This document shows positions 9,504 through 18,930 of a stretch of DNA of 41,307 bases, piece after piece (positions within the stretch are counted from its first letter, which is position 1; every line of letters begins with the position of its first letter). Source of the stretch: Entomohabitans teleogrylli (GTDB lineage Bacteria; Pseudomonadota; Gammaproteobacteria; Enterobacterales; Enterobacteriaceae). A program made the position numbers and the translations under genes. The stretch lies in contig NZ_KQ947385.1 of NCBI RefSeq assembly GCF_001484765.1, positions 9,645 to 50,951 of the forward strand, given 5' to 3'. The notes under the pieces are model-generated. The model ran no database searches, was not told the DNA's origin, and worked only from the letters and a program-made list of their open reading frames with translations.

Positions 9504-10820
9504 ATGACTCAGCAGGAATTTCTTCGCCGCCGTCAGGCGCTGCTGGCGAAAATGGCCCCGGGCAGCGCGGCGCTGATTTTTGCCGCGCCGGAGGTTACCC
9601 GCAGCGCGGACAGCGAATACCCCTACCGCCAGAACAGCGATTTCTGGTACTTCACCGGGTTCAATGAACCGCAGGCGCTGCTGGTGCTGATTAAGAGCGG
9701 CGAGAGCCACAGTCACAGCGTACTGTTTAATCGCCTGCGCGACAAAAGCGCGGAGATTTGGTTTGGCCGTCGCCTTGGTCAGGAAGCGGCGCTGCAGGCA
9801 TTGAGCGTCGATCGGGCGCTGGCTTTCAACGAAACCGGCGAACAATTGCATCTGCTGCTTAACGGACTGGATGTGGTGTACCACGCCCAGGGGGAATATG
9901 GCTATGCCGATGAGCTGGTGTTTGCCGCGCTGGATAAGCTGCGCCGCGGTGCGCGTCAGAATCTGCGTGCGCCGGCAACGCTGACCGACTGGCGTCCCTG
10001 GGTGCATGAAATGCGTCTGTTCAAATCGCCGGAAGAGCTGGCGGTGATGCGCCGGGCGGGGGAGATTTCCGCGCTGGCCCATACCCGGGCGATGGAGCGA
10101 TGCCGTCCGGGGATGTTTGAATATCAACTGGAAGGGGAGATTCTCCATGAGTTCAGCCGCCACGGCGCGCGCTTTCCTTCCTACAACACCATTGTCGGCG
10201 GCGGTGAAAACGGCTGCATTCTCCACTACACCGAAAACGAAAGCGCCCTGCGCGACGGCGATCTGGTGCTGATTGACGCCGGCTGCGAATTCCAGGGTTA
10301 TGCCGGCGATATTACCCGCACCTTCCCGGTAAACGGTAAATTTACCCCCGCTCAGCGGGCGATTTACGACATTGTGCTGGCGTCGCTGGAAACCGCGCTG
10401 CAACTGTATCGTCCGGGTACTTCGATTCAGGAGGTCACCGAAGCGGTGGTGCGCATTATGGTGCGTGGTCTGGTGGATCTGCAAATCCTGCATGGGGACG
10501 TCGAACAACTGGTGGCCGATAACGCTCACCGCCCGTTCTTTATGCACGGCCTGAGCCACTGGCTGGGGCTGGATGTCCATGATGTCGGCGCATATGGGCC
10601 GGATCGCTCGCGTCTGCTTGAGCCGGGCATGGTATTGACCGTGGAACCGGGGCTGTATATTGCGCCGGATGCCGAAAATGTACCTGCCGAATACCGCGGC
10701 ATCGGCATTCGCATTGAGGATGATATTGTGATCACCGAAACCGGCAATGAGAACCTGACCGCCAGCGTGGTGAAACGCGCGCAGGATATTGAGGCGCTGA
10801 TGGCAGCGGCAAAAGCATGA
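9504..10820 (+). CDS. pepP: Xaa-Pro aminopeptidase PepP
   Basis: A manganese-dependent M24B metallopeptidase that removes N-terminal residues preceding proline (aminopeptidase P). It has 438 residues from the ATG at 9504, which has CAGGAGA six bases upstream; the longer frame from 9435 is unsupported. The N-terminal creatinase-like domain contains SADSEYPYRQNSDFWYFTGF. The pita-bread domain carries the metal ligands in LIDAGCEFQGYAGDITRTF (two Asp), HGLSHWLGLDVHD (His), TVEPGLY (Glu) and IGIRIEDDI (Glu). Its last codon overlaps the ubiH start by four bases (ATGA), so the two are translationally coupled. Confidence 0.97.
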   Translation: MTQQEFLRRRQALLAKMAPGSAALIFAAPEVTRSADSEYPYRQNSDFWYFTGFNEPQALLVLIKSGESHSHSVLFNRLRDKSAEIWFGRRLGQEAALQALSVDRALAFNETGEQLHLLLNGLDVVYHAQGEYGYADELVFAALDKLRRGARQNLRAPATLTDWRPWVHEMRLFKSPEELAVMRRAGEISALAHTRAMERCRPGMFEYQLEGEILHEFSRHGARFPSYNTIVGGGENGCILHYTENESALRDGDLVLIDAGCEFQGYAGDITRTFPVNGKFTPAQRAIYDIVLASLETALQLYRPGTSIQEVTEAVVRIMVRGLVDLQILHGDVEQLVADNAHRPFFMHGLSHWLGLDVHDVGAYGPDRSRLLEPGMVLTVEPGLYIAPDAENVPAEYRGIGIRIEDDIVITETGNENLTASVVKRAQDIEALMAAAKA

Positions 10821-11995
10821 GCGTGATCATCGTCGGCGGCGGAATGACTGGCGCCACTCTGGCGCTGGCTATCTCGCGCCTGACCGGTGGTCGGTTACCG
10901 GTTCATCTGGTGGAGGCGACGGCGCCGGAATCCGAAGCGCATCCCGGTTTTGACGCCCGGGCCATCGCGCTGGCCCAGGGTACCTGCCGCCATCTGGTGC
11001 GGCTCGGCATCTGGCCGTCTGTGGCCGACTGCGCCACGGCGATCGCTTCGGTACACGTCAGCGATCGCGGCCATGCCGGGTTTGTCACCCTGGAGGCCGC
11101 TGATTACCAGATTGATGCGCTCGGTCAGGTGGTGGAACTGCATGAAGTCGGGCAGCGGCTGTTCGCCCTGTTGCGTAAAGCGCCGGGCGTGACGCTACAC
11201 TGTCCGGAGCGGGTGAGCAGTTTTACCCGCAGCGAATCCCGGGTGTCGGTGACGCTGGAAAGCGGCAAAGTACTGGAAGGCCAGTTGCTGGTGGCGGCGG
11301 ACGGCACCCGTTCCGCGCTGGCGGCGCAGTGCGGCATCACCTGGCATCAGGAGGATTACCAGCAGACGGCGGTGATTGCCAACGTCTCCACCGCGCTACC
11401 GCATCAGGGACGCGCCTGGGAGCGTTTTACGGCGTTCGGTCCGCTGGCGATGTTACCGATGTCTGACGGACGCTGTTCGCTGGTGTGGTGCCATCCGCTG
11501 GCGCAGCGCGATGCCGTTATGGGCTGGAGCGATACGCGTTTCTGCGCTGAACTACAGCGCGCTTTCGGCTGGCGCCTGGGGCGTATTACTCACACCGGCA
11601 GGCGCAGCAGCTATCCGCTGGCGCTGACCCGGGCCGACAGAACGATCACCCACCGCCTGGCGCTGGTGGGTAATGCGGCGCAGACTCTGCACCCGATTGC
11701 CGGCCAGGGCTTTAACCTCGGAATGCGCGATGTGATGACGCTGGCGGAGTCGCTGGCCGCGGCGTGGCAAAACCAGCAGGATCCGGGGAGTTACCCGGTG
11801 CTGGCGGCCTGGCAGGCGCGCCGCGAGGCAGATAAGTCCGCAACGGTGGGATTAACCGACGGTCTGGTTCAGTTGTTCGCCAATCGCTGGGCGCCGCTGG
11901 TGATAGGGCGCAATATGGGCCTGATGGCTCTGGAATTGATTCCGCCGGTGCGCAGCACGCTGGCCTACCGCACCCTCGGCTGGGTGGCGCGTTAA
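10817..11995 (+). CDS. ubiH: 2-octaprenyl-6-methoxyphenol hydroxylase UbiH
   Basis: A flavin-dependent monooxygenase that performs an aerobic hydroxylation (C1) in ubiquinone synthesis and works in the Ubi complex at the membrane. It has 392 residues, the E. coli length. It contains the N-terminal FAD dinucleotide motif VGGGMTGATLALA, the NAD(P)H/FAD motif LLVAADGTRSALA in the middle, and the second FAD motif LVGNAAQTLHPIAGQGFN near residue 280. It overlaps pepP by 4 bp and is paralogous to the next gene, ubiI. Confidence 0.96.
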   Translation: MSVIIVGGGMTGATLALAISRLTGGRLPVHLVEATAPESEAHPGFDARAIALAQGTCRHLVRLGIWPSVADCATAIASVHVSDRGHAGFVTLEAADYQIDALGQVVELHEVGQRLFALLRKAPGVTLHCPERVSSFTRSESRVSVTLESGKVLEGQLLVAADGTRSALAAQCGITWHQEDYQQTAVIANVSTALPHQGRAWERFTAFGPLAMLPMSDGRCSLVWCHPLAQRDAVMGWSDTRFCAELQRAFGWRLGRITHTGRRSSYPLALTRADRTITHRLALVGNAAQTLHPIAGQGFNLGMRDVMTLAESLAAAWQNQQDPGSYPVLAAWQARREADKSATVGLTDGLVQLFANRWAPLVIGRNMGLMALELIPPVRSTLAYRTLGWVAR

Positions 11996-12008
11996 CAGGA
12001 GAATGAAT

Positions 12009-13208
12009 GTGCAGAGTGTAGATGTAGCCATTGTCGGCGGCGGTATGGTCGGGCTGGCGGTCGCCTGCGGGCTACAGGGCAGCGGCCTGCGGGTCGCGGT
12101 ACTGGAGCAGCATCCGCCGCAGCCTGTTGCCGCGGATGAACCCGTCGCGCTGCGCGTATCGGCCATTAATGCCGCCAGCGAACGGCTGCTGGGGCGCCTG
12201 GGGGTCTGGGAGACCATTGCCGCCCGCTCCGCCAGCTATCACGGCATGGAAGTGTGGGACAAAGACAGTTTCGGGCGGATTGAGTTTGATGATAAAGCGT
12301 ATGGCTATAGCCATCTTGGTCATATCATCGAAAACCGGGTGATCCACCACGCGCTGTGGCAGCAGGCTTCGCGCTGTAGCGATGTGACTCTGCTGGCGCC
12401 GGCGGAATTACAGCAGGTCGCCCGGGGAGAGAATGACGCTTTCCTGACCCTGAAATCCGGCGCGATGCTGACTGCCCGGCTGGTGGTTGGCGCCGATGGC
12501 GCCCGCTCCTGGCTGCGCCAGCAGGCGGATATTCCGCTAACATTCTGGGATTACCGTCATCATGCGCTGGTGGCGACTATTCGCAGCGCCCAGCCTCATG
12601 ATGCGGTAGCGCGGCAGATTTTTCACGGCGACGGTATTCTGGCGTTTCTGCCTCTGAGCGATGCCCATTTGTGCTCGATCGTCTGGTCGCTGGCGCCGGA
12701 CGAAGCGCAGCGTATGCAGGGGCTGGACGCGACAGCGTTTAACCAGGCGCTGTCGGTGGCGTTTGATATGCGCCTCGGGCTATGTTCGCTGGAAAGCGAG
12801 CGTCAGGTATTCCCGCTGACCGGGCGCTATGCTCGCCAGTTCGCCGCGCATCGCCTGGCGCTGGTGGGAGATGCGGCGCATACCATTCATCCGCTGGCCG
12901 GGCAGGGCGTTAATCTCGGCTTTATGGATGCCGCGGAGCTGATCGCCGAGCTGAAGCGACTGCATAAAGAGGGCAAAGATATTGGTCAGCACCTTTATCT
13001 GCGCCGCTATGAGCGCTCACGTAAGCACAGCGCCGCCCTGATGCTGGCCGGGATGCAGGGATTCCGTGAACTGTTTGCCGGCGAACATCCGGCCAAAAAG
13101 CTGCTGCGCGATGTCGGACTGAAGCTGGCTGACACATTGCCGGGGGTTAAACCTCAGTTGTTGCGCCAGGCGATGGGCCTGCACGATTTACCCGCCTGGT
13201 TACGTTAA
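12009..13208 (+). CDS. ubiI: 2-octaprenylphenol hydroxylase UbiI (VisC)
   Basis: An FAD monooxygenase catalysing C5 hydroxylation in aerobic ubiquinone synthesis. I take the GTG at 12009 as start: AGGAGA (11997-12002) lies six bases before it, and the product then begins MQSVDVAIVGGGMVGLAV exactly like E. coli VisC. The in-frame ATG at 12003 abuts the ribosome site with no spacer. The protein is then 399 residues. Motifs are the FAD motif at the N-terminus, VVGADGARSWLR mid-protein, and LVGDAAHTIHPLAGQGVNLG. It is the last gene of the operon and is followed by a hairpin at 13221. Confidence 0.95.
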   Translation: MQSVDVAIVGGGMVGLAVACGLQGSGLRVAVLEQHPPQPVAADEPVALRVSAINAASERLLGRLGVWETIAARSASYHGMEVWDKDSFGRIEFDDKAYGYSHLGHIIENRVIHHALWQQASRCSDVTLLAPAELQQVARGENDAFLTLKSGAMLTARLVVGADGARSWLRQQADIPLTFWDYRHHALVATIRSAQPHDAVARQIFHGDGILAFLPLSDAHLCSIVWSLAPDEAQRMQGLDATAFNQALSVAFDMRLGLCSLESERQVFPLTGRYARQFAAHRLALVGDAAHTIHPLAGQGVNLGFMDAAELIAELKRLHKEGKDIGQHLYLRRYERSRKHSAALMLAGMQGFRELFAGEHPAKKLLRDVGLKLADTLPGVKPQLLRQAMGLHDLPAWLR

Positions 13209-13220
13209 CTGCATCACATT

Positions 13221-13245
13221 TCCCTTCCCGGCAAACGGGAAGGGA
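13221..13245 (+). terminator. Terminator-like hairpin after ubiI
   Basis: A perfect 10-bp stem (TCCCTTCCCG with its complement) closes a 5-nt GCAAA loop 12 bp after the ubiI stop. The T-tract after it is weak (TGTTCCCC). Confidence 0.65.
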
Positions 13246-13269
13246 TGTTCCCCTCTCATTTGAAATATT

Positions 13270-13296
13270 CTAATTTCACCCCTTTCTTCGGATTAG
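13270..13296. promoter_or_regulatory. Upstream GcvA-like CTAAT pair
   Basis: CTAAT at 13270-13274 and its complement ATTAG at 13292-13296 lie about 255 and 230 bp before the inferred gcv start (see the PurR-like site). CTAAT is the core reported for GcvA binding, and E. coli has distal GcvA sites at comparable distances. The following T-run and AT-rich DNA are compatible with Lrp bending. No gene lies between 13209 and 13701. Confidence 0.4.
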
Positions 13297-13446
13297 TTTT
13301 TTTTATCTGACCCGTCTGGTGCGACAGTGATTTTGTTTAAGCTTTGTCGGGAAATGTTATCTGTCACTAATTTTTGCCTGATTCTTACTATGTTTGTGCG
13401 GGCTGAATCGCATTTTAACAGTTTAATTCACTGGCCACTGCAAAGG

Positions 13447-13470
13447 CGGATTAGGTCATAAGCTAATCCG
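13447..13470. promoter_or_regulatory. GcvA-like inverted repeat proximal to the gcv promoter
   Basis: CGGATTAG and CTAATCCG form a perfect 8-bp inverted repeat with an 8-bp spacer, each arm carrying the CTAAT core. It is centred about 67 bp before the inferred start, matching the E. coli promoter-proximal GcvA site. A second dyad, CATAAGC (13457-13463) with GCTTATG (13482-13488), overlaps it. Confidence 0.5.
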
Positions 13471-13524
13471 ATGCTTCACTTCAGCTTATGGTTTAGCGAC
13501 GCCAACGGTGGTAAGTTCAGGGGA

Positions 13525-13540
13525 AAGAGAACGTTTGCGT
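13525..13540. promoter_or_regulatory. PurR-like operator of gcvTHP
   Basis: AAGAGAACGTTTGCGT matches the PurR consensus (centre AACGTT, then TGCGT) at 11 of 15 informative positions by eye. In E. coli PurR represses gcvTHP from a site overlapping the transcription start, so the start is placed near 13525, leaving a leader of about 175 nt. The -10 (TAAGTT, 13512) is poor, as expected for an activated promoter. Confidence 0.5.
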
Positions 13541-13701
13541 CGATACCGGAAACCGGGTGTCGGCGCCAGGTTTTGTCTGCATACCCGGCATATTTCTGGT
13601 TGCAGCCCGGACGGCAGGGTCGCTGCCGTTATCCGCACCCGGAAATCTGGTGGGTATTGTTTTGCCGGGCGTAGCCCTTCCGTAGGTAAAATGAGGAAAA
13701 A

Positions 13702-14799
13702 ATGGCTCAACAGACCCCTTTGTTTGAACAGCACAACCTGTGCGGCGCCCGTATGGTGGACTTCCACGGCTGGATGATGCCGCTGCATTACGGCTCGCAG
13801 ATTGATGAACATCACGCGGTGCGTAACGACGCCGGTATGTTCGATGTTTCTCACATGACGATTGTCGATCTGCGCGGCAGTCGGACCCGCGAATTCCTGC
13901 GCTATCTGCTGGCGAATGATGTCGCCAAACTCACCATCCCCGGTAAAGCGCTGTATAGCGCGATGCTTAATGCTTCCGCAGGCGTCATTGACGACCTGAT
14001 TGTTTACTTCTTCAGTGAAGATTTTTTCCGGCTGGTGGTTAACTCCGCTACCCGCGAAAAAGATCTGGCCTGGATTACTCGCCATGCCGAGCCTTACGGG
14101 ATCGATATTACCGTGCGTGACGATCTGGCGCTGATCGCCGTCCAGGGGCCCCATGCCCGGGAAAAAGCGGCGACGTTGTTCAACGCGGAACAGCGTGCCG
14201 CGACCCGCGATCTGAAGCCGTTTTTCGGCGTACAGAGCGGCGATCTGTTTATCGCCACTACCGGTTATACCGGGGAAGCCGGCTATGAAATCGCGATGCC
14301 TGCAGAGCAGGCGCCGCAATTCTGGGCGCAACTGGTCGCGGCCGGGGTGAAACCCTGCGGCCTGGGGGCCAGGGACACCCTGCGTCTGGAGGCCGGAATG
14401 AACCTCTACGGCCAGGAGATGGACGAAGGCGTTTCACCGCTGGCGGCCAATATGGGCTGGACCATCGCCTGGGAACCTGCCGATCGGCGCTTTATTGGCC
14501 GTGATGTGCTGGAAGCGCAGCGCGAGCAGGGCACCGGGCAACTGGTGGGGCTGGTCATGACTGAAAAAGGCGTACTGCGTAACGAACTGCCGGTACGTTT
14601 TACCGATGCGCAGGGTAATCAGCAGGAAGGGATTATTACCAGCGGTACCTTTTCACCGACCCTCGGCTACAGCATTGCGCTGGCGAGGGTGCCGGCGGGG
14701 ATTGGCGACAGCGCGGTAGTGCAAATCCGCAATCGCGAAATGCCTGTCAAAGTCACGAAACCTGTTTTTGTTCGCGCCGGAAAACCGGTCGCGCAGTAA
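13702..14799 (+). CDS. gcvT: Aminomethyltransferase, glycine cleavage T protein
   Basis: Transfers the methylene group from aminomethyl-lipoyl H protein to tetrahydrofolate, releasing ammonia. It has 365 residues (E. coli 364). It starts [30 protein letters not shown] is upstream. Folate-binding residues lie in [13 protein letters not shown], with the catalytic Asp near residue 100 in INDDLIVY-like [23 protein letters not shown] [12 protein letters not shown] and [18 protein letters not shown] are conserved. It opens gcvT-gcvH-gcvP, with 22 bp to gcvH. Expected control is by GcvA, Lrp and PurR through the upstream sites. Confidence 0.98.
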   Translation: MAQQTPLFEQHNLCGARMVDFHGWMMPLHYGSQIDEHHAVRNDAGMFDVSHMTIVDLRGSRTREFLRYLLANDVAKLTIPGKALYSAMLNASAGVIDDLIVYFFSEDFFRLVVNSATREKDLAWITRHAEPYGIDITVRDDLALIAVQGPHAREKAATLFNAEQRAATRDLKPFFGVQSGDLFIATTGYTGEAGYEIAMPAEQAPQFWAQLVAAGVKPCGLGARDTLRLEAGMNLYGQEMDEGVSPLAANMGWTIAWEPADRRFIGRDVLEAQREQGTGQLVGLVMTEKGVLRNELPVRFTDAQGNQQEGIITSGTFSPTLGYSIALARVPAGIGDSAVVQIRNREMPVKVTKPVFVRAGKPVAQ

Positions 14800-14821
14800 G
14801 TTTGCTATCAGGAGAGAATCA

Positions 14822-15211
14822 ATGAGCAATGTGCCAAATGAACTGAAATACAGCAAAGAGCACGAGTGGCTGCGTAAAGAGGCGGATGGTACTTACACCG
14901 TCGGTATCACCGAACACGCGCAGCAACTGCTGGGCGATATGGTATTTGTCGATCTGCCGGAAGTGGGCGCGACTGTCAGCGCCGGCGATGACTGCGCGGT
15001 GGCCGAGTCAGTAAAAGCGGCATCCGATATCTATGCGCCGATCGGCGGTGAAGTGATTGCCGTCAACGATGAACTGAATGATTCTCCGGAGCTGGTTAAC
15101 AGCGAGCCCTACGGCGCCGGATGGATTATGCGTATTAAAGCCAGCGATGAGTCCGAACTGGACGGGCTGCTGGACGCCACGGCCTATGAAGCGCTGTTAG
15201 AAGACGAGTAA
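14822..15211 (+). CDS. gcvH: Glycine cleavage system H protein
   Basis: Lipoylated carrier that shuttles the aminomethyl group between P, T and L proteins. It has 129 residues from the ATG at 14822, preceded by AGGAGAG; the longer frame from 14768 is inside gcvT. The lipoyl-accepting lysine is residue 65 in [10 protein letters not shown]. The flanking beta-barrel parts are [17 protein letters not shown] and [12 protein letters not shown]. It has the same length as E. coli GcvH. Confidence 0.98.
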   Translation: MSNVPNELKYSKEHEWLRKEADGTYTVGITEHAQQLLGDMVFVDLPEVGATVSAGDDCAVAESVKAASDIYAPIGGEVIAVNDELNDSPELVNSEPYGAGWIMRIKASDESELDGLLDATAYEALLEDE

Positions 15212-15216
15212 ACCCG

Positions 15217-15274
15217 GCGCTCCCTCGTATCGCGGGGGAGCCGCCCGCAGTCAGGCCGGCGAGTTTGCGCCGGC
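15217..15274 (+). repeat. Two GC-rich hairpins between gcvH and gcvP
   Basis: The first dyad pairs GCTCCC (15219-15224) with GGGAGC (15236-15241). The second is a perfect 7-bp stem at 15255-15261/15268-15274. They occupy the 152-bp gap before gcvP and may protect the gcvT-gcvH message from 3' decay or tune gcvP expression. They lack a T-tract. Confidence 0.4.
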
Positions 15275-15363
15275 GGATAGATAGCGTTGTTGTCGGGCAG
15301 ATGTCTGTACCGCAGCAGGATGTTGTCGCCATTCCTTTACCGATGTTTCAGGAAATACCGCCC

Positions 15364-18237
15364 ATGACCCAGACTTTACGTCAGCTGGAACACAGCGAAG
15401 CCTTTATCGATCGCCATATTGGCCCTTCAGCCCAACAACAGCAGGAGATGCTGAATGCAATTGGCGCTGAATCCTTAGCGGCATTAATTAAGCAAATCGT
15501 TCCGGCCGATATTCATCTGCCCCAGCCGCCACAGACCGGCGAGGCGGCGACTGAATTCGCTGCGCTGGCGGAGCTGAAAGCCATCGCTGGCCTGAACAAA
15601 CGCTTCAAATCGTTTATCGGTATGGGGTACAGCGCGGTGCAACTGCCGCCGGTGATCCTGCGCAATATCCTTGAGAATCCGGGCTGGTATACGGCGTACA
15701 CGCCTTATCAGCCTGAAGTTTCCCAGGGGCGTCTGGAAGCGCTGCTGAACTTCCAGCAGGTGACTCTGGATTTAACCGGTCTGGATATGGCTTCGGCATC
15801 TCTGCTGGATGAAGCCACCGCGGCGGCGGAAGCCATGGCGATGGCGAAGCGGGTGAGCAAACTGAAAAACGCCAACCGCTTCTTTGTGGCGGCGGATGTC
15901 CATCCCCAGACCCTGGACGTGGTGCGTACCCGCGCGGAAACTTTCGGCTTTGAGGTGATTGTCGATGACGCCTGTCGGGCGCTCGATCATCAGGATGTCT
16001 TCGGCGTTTTGCTGCAGCAGGCAGGAACTACCGGCGAGGTTCATGATTATGCGGCGCTGATCGGCGAACTGAAAGCGCGCAAAGTAGTGGTAAGCGTAGC
16101 CGCCGACCTGATGGCGCTGGTGTTGCTCACCGCGCCTGGCAAACAGGGGGCGGATATAGTCTTCGGTTCCGCTCAGCGTTTTGGGGTGCCGATGGGCTAT
16201 GGCGGTCCGCACGCGGCATTTTTTGCCGCCCGGGATGAATACAAACGCGCTATGCCGGGACGGATTATCGGCGTGTCGCGCGACGCGGCGGGTAATACCG
16301 CGCTGCGTATGGCGATGCAAACTCGCGAGCAGCATATCCGCCGCGAGAAAGCTAACTCGAATATCTGTACCTCTCAGGTCCTGCTGGCCAATATCGCCAG
16401 CATGTACGCGGTATATCACGGGCCGCAAGGTTTGCAGCGTATCGCCCGGCGCATTCACCGCTTTACCGATATTCTTGCCGCTGGCCTGCGCGCCAAAGGG
16501 ATCGCCCTGCGCCATGCCAGTTGGTTCGATACGCTGTGTGTGGAAGTGGCGGATAAAGCCGCGGTGCTGGCCCGCGCCACGGCGCGCGAGATCAACCTGC
16601 GCAGCGATGTGTTGAATGCGGTGGGTATCACTCTTGATGAAACCACGACCCGCGACGACATACTGGCGCTGTTTGATGTGCTGCTTGGCGAAGGTCACGG
16701 GCTGGACGTTGCAGCGCTGGATAAAGAGGTGGCCAACGACAGCCGTTCGCTGCCAGACGCCATGCTGCGCGATGATGCCATCCTGACTCATCCGGTATTT
16801 AACCGCTACCATAGCGAAACCGAGATGATGCGCTATATGCATAGCCTGGAACGTAAGGATCTGGCGCTGAATCAGGCGATGATCCCACTGGGATCGTGCA
16901 CCATGAAGCTCAACGCGGCGGCGGAAATGATCCCCATCACCTGGCCGGAATTCGCCGAGCTGCATCCGTTCTGCCCGCCGGACCAGGCGGAAGGCTATCA
17001 GCGCATGATTGCCCAGCTCTCCGGCTGGCTGGTGAAACTGACCGGTTATGATGCGCTGTGTATGCAGCCGAACTCCGGCGCGCAGGGGGAATACGCCGGT
17101 CTGCTGGCGATTCGCCGTTACCATCAGAGCCGTAATGAAGGGCATCGCGATATCTGCCTGATCCCCAGCTCCGCCCACGGTACGAACCCGGCCTCTGCGC
17201 AGATGGCGGGGATGCAGGTTGTCGTGGTGGCCTGTGATAAACAGGGCAACATCGATCTGGCCGATCTGCGTGAAAAAGCGCAGCAGTCGGCGGCAAATCT
17301 GTCGTGCATTATGGTGACCTATCCCTCCACTCATGGGGTTTATGAAGAGACGATCCGTGAAGTATGCGAGATTGTTCACCAGTTCGGCGGCCAGGTATAC
17401 CTCGACGGCGCCAATATGAACGCTCAGGTGGGGATTACCACGCCGGGCTTTATCGGCGCCGATGTGTCGCACCTTAACCTGCACAAAACCTTCTGCATTC
17501 CCCACGGCGGCGGCGGACCGGGCATGGGGCCGATCGGCGTGAAAGCGCATCTGGCGCCGTTCGTTCCCGGCCACAGCGTGGTGCAGATCGACGAACTGCT
17601 GACCGACCAGGGAGCGGTATCCGCAGCGCCGTTCGGCAGCGCTTCTATTCTGCCGATCAGCTGGATGTATATCCGTATGATGGGGGCTGAGGGGCTGAAG
17701 CAGGCCAGCCAGGTTGCTATTCTCAACGCCAACTATATCGCTACCCGCCTTAAGTCCGCTTATCCGGTGCTATATACCGGCCGTGATGGACGCGTGGCTC
17801 ACGAATGTATTCTCGATATCCGTCCGCTGAAGGAAGAGACCGGTATCAGCGAACTGGATATCGCCAAACGGCTGATCGACTTTGGCTTCCACGCCCCGAC
17901 CATGTCATTCCCGGTGGCCGGGACGCTGATGGTGGAGCCGACCGAATCGGAAAGTAAGGTTGAGCTCGATCGCTTTATCGATGCGATGCTGACGATTCGT
18001 AGCGAGATCGATCGGGTGGTGGCCGGTGAGTGGCCGCTGGAGGACAACCCGCTGGTGAACGCGCCGCATACGCAGCAGGAACTGGTCGGGGAATGGACAC
18101 ATCCGTACAGCCGCGAGCTGGCGGTATTCCCGGCGGGTTCCGGCAATAAGTACTGGCCGACCGTGAAGCGTCTGGATGATGTGTATGGGGACCGGAATTT
18201 GTTTTGTGCTTGTGTGCCGATGAGTGAGTATCAGTAG
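15364..18237 (+). CDS. gcvP: Glycine dehydrogenase (decarboxylating), P protein
   Basis: PLP enzyme that decarboxylates glycine and passes the aminomethyl group to lipoyl-H protein. It has 957 residues from the ATG at 15364, exactly the E. coli length; the in-frame ATG at 15265 would add 33 residues with no homology. The single chain has two aminotransferase-fold halves. The first contains [20 protein letters not shown]. The second contains [28 protein letters not shown] and the PLP-lysine motif [15 protein letters not shown] near residue 706. AGGA sits ten bases before the ATG. A tandem repeat array begins only 26 bp after its stop, so gcvP transcripts may carry it. Confidence 0.98.
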   Translation: MTQTLRQLEHSEAFIDRHIGPSAQQQQEMLNAIGAESLAALIKQIVPADIHLPQPPQTGEAATEFAALAELKAIAGLNKRFKSFIGMGYSAVQLPPVILRNILENPGWYTAYTPYQPEVSQGRLEALLNFQQVTLDLTGLDMASASLLDEATAAAEAMAMAKRVSKLKNANRFFVAADVHPQTLDVVRTRAETFGFEVIVDDACRALDHQDVFGVLLQQAGTTGEVHDYAALIGELKARKVVVSVAADLMALVLLTAPGKQGADIVFGSAQRFGVPMGYGGPHAAFFAARDEYKRAMPGRIIGVSRDAAGNTALRMAMQTREQHIRREKANSNICTSQVLLANIASMYAVYHGPQGLQRIARRIHRFTDILAAGLRAKGIALRHASWFDTLCVEVADKAAVLARATAREINLRSDVLNAVGITLDETTTRDDILALFDVLLGEGHGLDVAALDKEVANDSRSLPDAMLRDDAILTHPVFNRYHSETEMMRYMHSLERKDLALNQAMIPLGSCTMKLNAAAEMIPITWPEFAELHPFCPPDQAEGYQRMIAQLSGWLVKLTGYDALCMQPNSGAQGEYAGLLAIRRYHQSRNEGHRDICLIPSSAHGTNPASAQMAGMQVVVVACDKQGNIDLADLREKAQQSAANLSCIMVTYPSTHGVYEETIREVCEIVHQFGGQVYLDGANMNAQVGITTPGFIGADVSHLNLHKTFCIPHGGGGPGMGPIGVKAHLAPFVPGHSVVQIDELLTDQGAVSAAPFGSASILPISWMYIRMMGAEGLKQASQVAILNANYIATRLKSAYPVLYTGRDGRVAHECILDIRPLKEETGISELDIAKRLIDFGFHAPTMSFPVAGTLMVEPTESESKVELDRFIDAMLTIRSEIDRVVAGEWPLEDNPLVNAPHTQQELVGEWTHPYSRELAVFPAGSGNKYWPTVKRLDDVYGDRNLFCACVPMSEYQ

Positions 18238-18263
18238 GGGAGTTAGCTGATTCTTGTATGGGG

Positions 18264-18930
18264 CGGGGAGCGCCTTGCTCGTTCCCCGATATCCCTCGCA
18301 TGACACTGTTTTTTCCGTTCACTTTATGTCTGGCGCTTTTTTGCTGACGCCGGTTATCGGTGAACGGGTCGGGGAGCGCTTTGCGCGCTCCCCGATATCC
18401 CTCGCATGATGCTGGTTTTTCCGTTCACTTTATGCCTGGCGCTTTTTCCTACGCCGGTTATCGGTGAACGGGGCGGGGAGCGCTTGGCCCGTTCCCCGAT
18501 ATCCCTCGCATGATGCTGGTTTTTCCGTTCACTTTATGGCTGGCGCTTTTTGCTGACGCCGGTTATCGGTGAACGGGTCGGGGAGCGCCTTGCTCGTTCC
18601 CCGATATCCCTCGCATGATGCTGTTTTTTCCGTTCACTTTATGTCTGGCGCTTTTTGCTGACGCCGGTTATCGGTGAACGGGGCGGGGAGCGCTTTGCCC
18701 GTTCCCCGATATCCCTCGCATGACGCTGTTTTTTCCGTTCACTTTATGCCTGGCGCTTTTTCCTACGCCGGTTATCGGTGAACGGGTCGGGGAGCGCTTT
18801 GCCCGTTCCCCGATATCCCTCGCATGACGCTGTTTTTTCCGTTCACTTTATGTCTGGCGCTTTTTGCTACGCCGGTTATCGGTGAACGGGTCGGGGAGCG
18901 TCCCGCTCGCTCCCCGACACCCCTCGCGGC
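18264..18930 (+). repeat. Tandem array of six ~105-bp units plus a partial seventh
   Basis: Units begin with CGGGGAGCG at 18264, 18370, 18474, 18579, 18684, 18788 and 18892, so period lengths are 106, 104, 105, 105, 104 and 104. The last copy breaks off near 18930. Each unit has hairpin A (CGGGGAGCG / CG[T or C]TCCCCG with a 7-nt variable loop), the constant ATATCCCTCGCATGA, a T-run, and hairpin B (CCGTTCAC / GTGAACGG, with TGGCG / CGCCG inside). Differences are confined to the A loop, one or two bases before CTG, the base after TTTATG, and GCTGACG versus CCTACG or GCTACG. Because some units are 104 bp, no reading frame can run through the array, so it is not a protein repeat. It is directly downstream of gcvP. 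Confidence 0.95.

Noticed and set aside
9357..10580. A 407-codon open frame antisense to pepP
   Set aside because: Shadow of pepP and the end of ygfB; composition follows third-position GC, with no recognisable motifs.
13246..13701. Glycine riboswitch upstream of gcvT
   Set aside because: I could not find the paired aptamer architecture; enterobacterial gcvT is regulated by GcvA, Lrp and PurR, whose site types are visible here.
13471..13777. Small open frames in the gcvT leader
   Set aside because: They overlap each other and gcvT, lack ribosome sites and encode arginine-rich low-complexity sequence.
15772..17574. A 600-codon open frame antisense to gcvP
   Set aside because: It is the mirror of high-GC coding in gcvP, with no domain, ribosome site or homology; gcvP is unmistakable on the plus strand.
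18264..18930. CRISPR array
   Set aside because: Units are contiguous and nearly identical over the full ~105 bp, with no unique spacers, and no cas genes are nearby.
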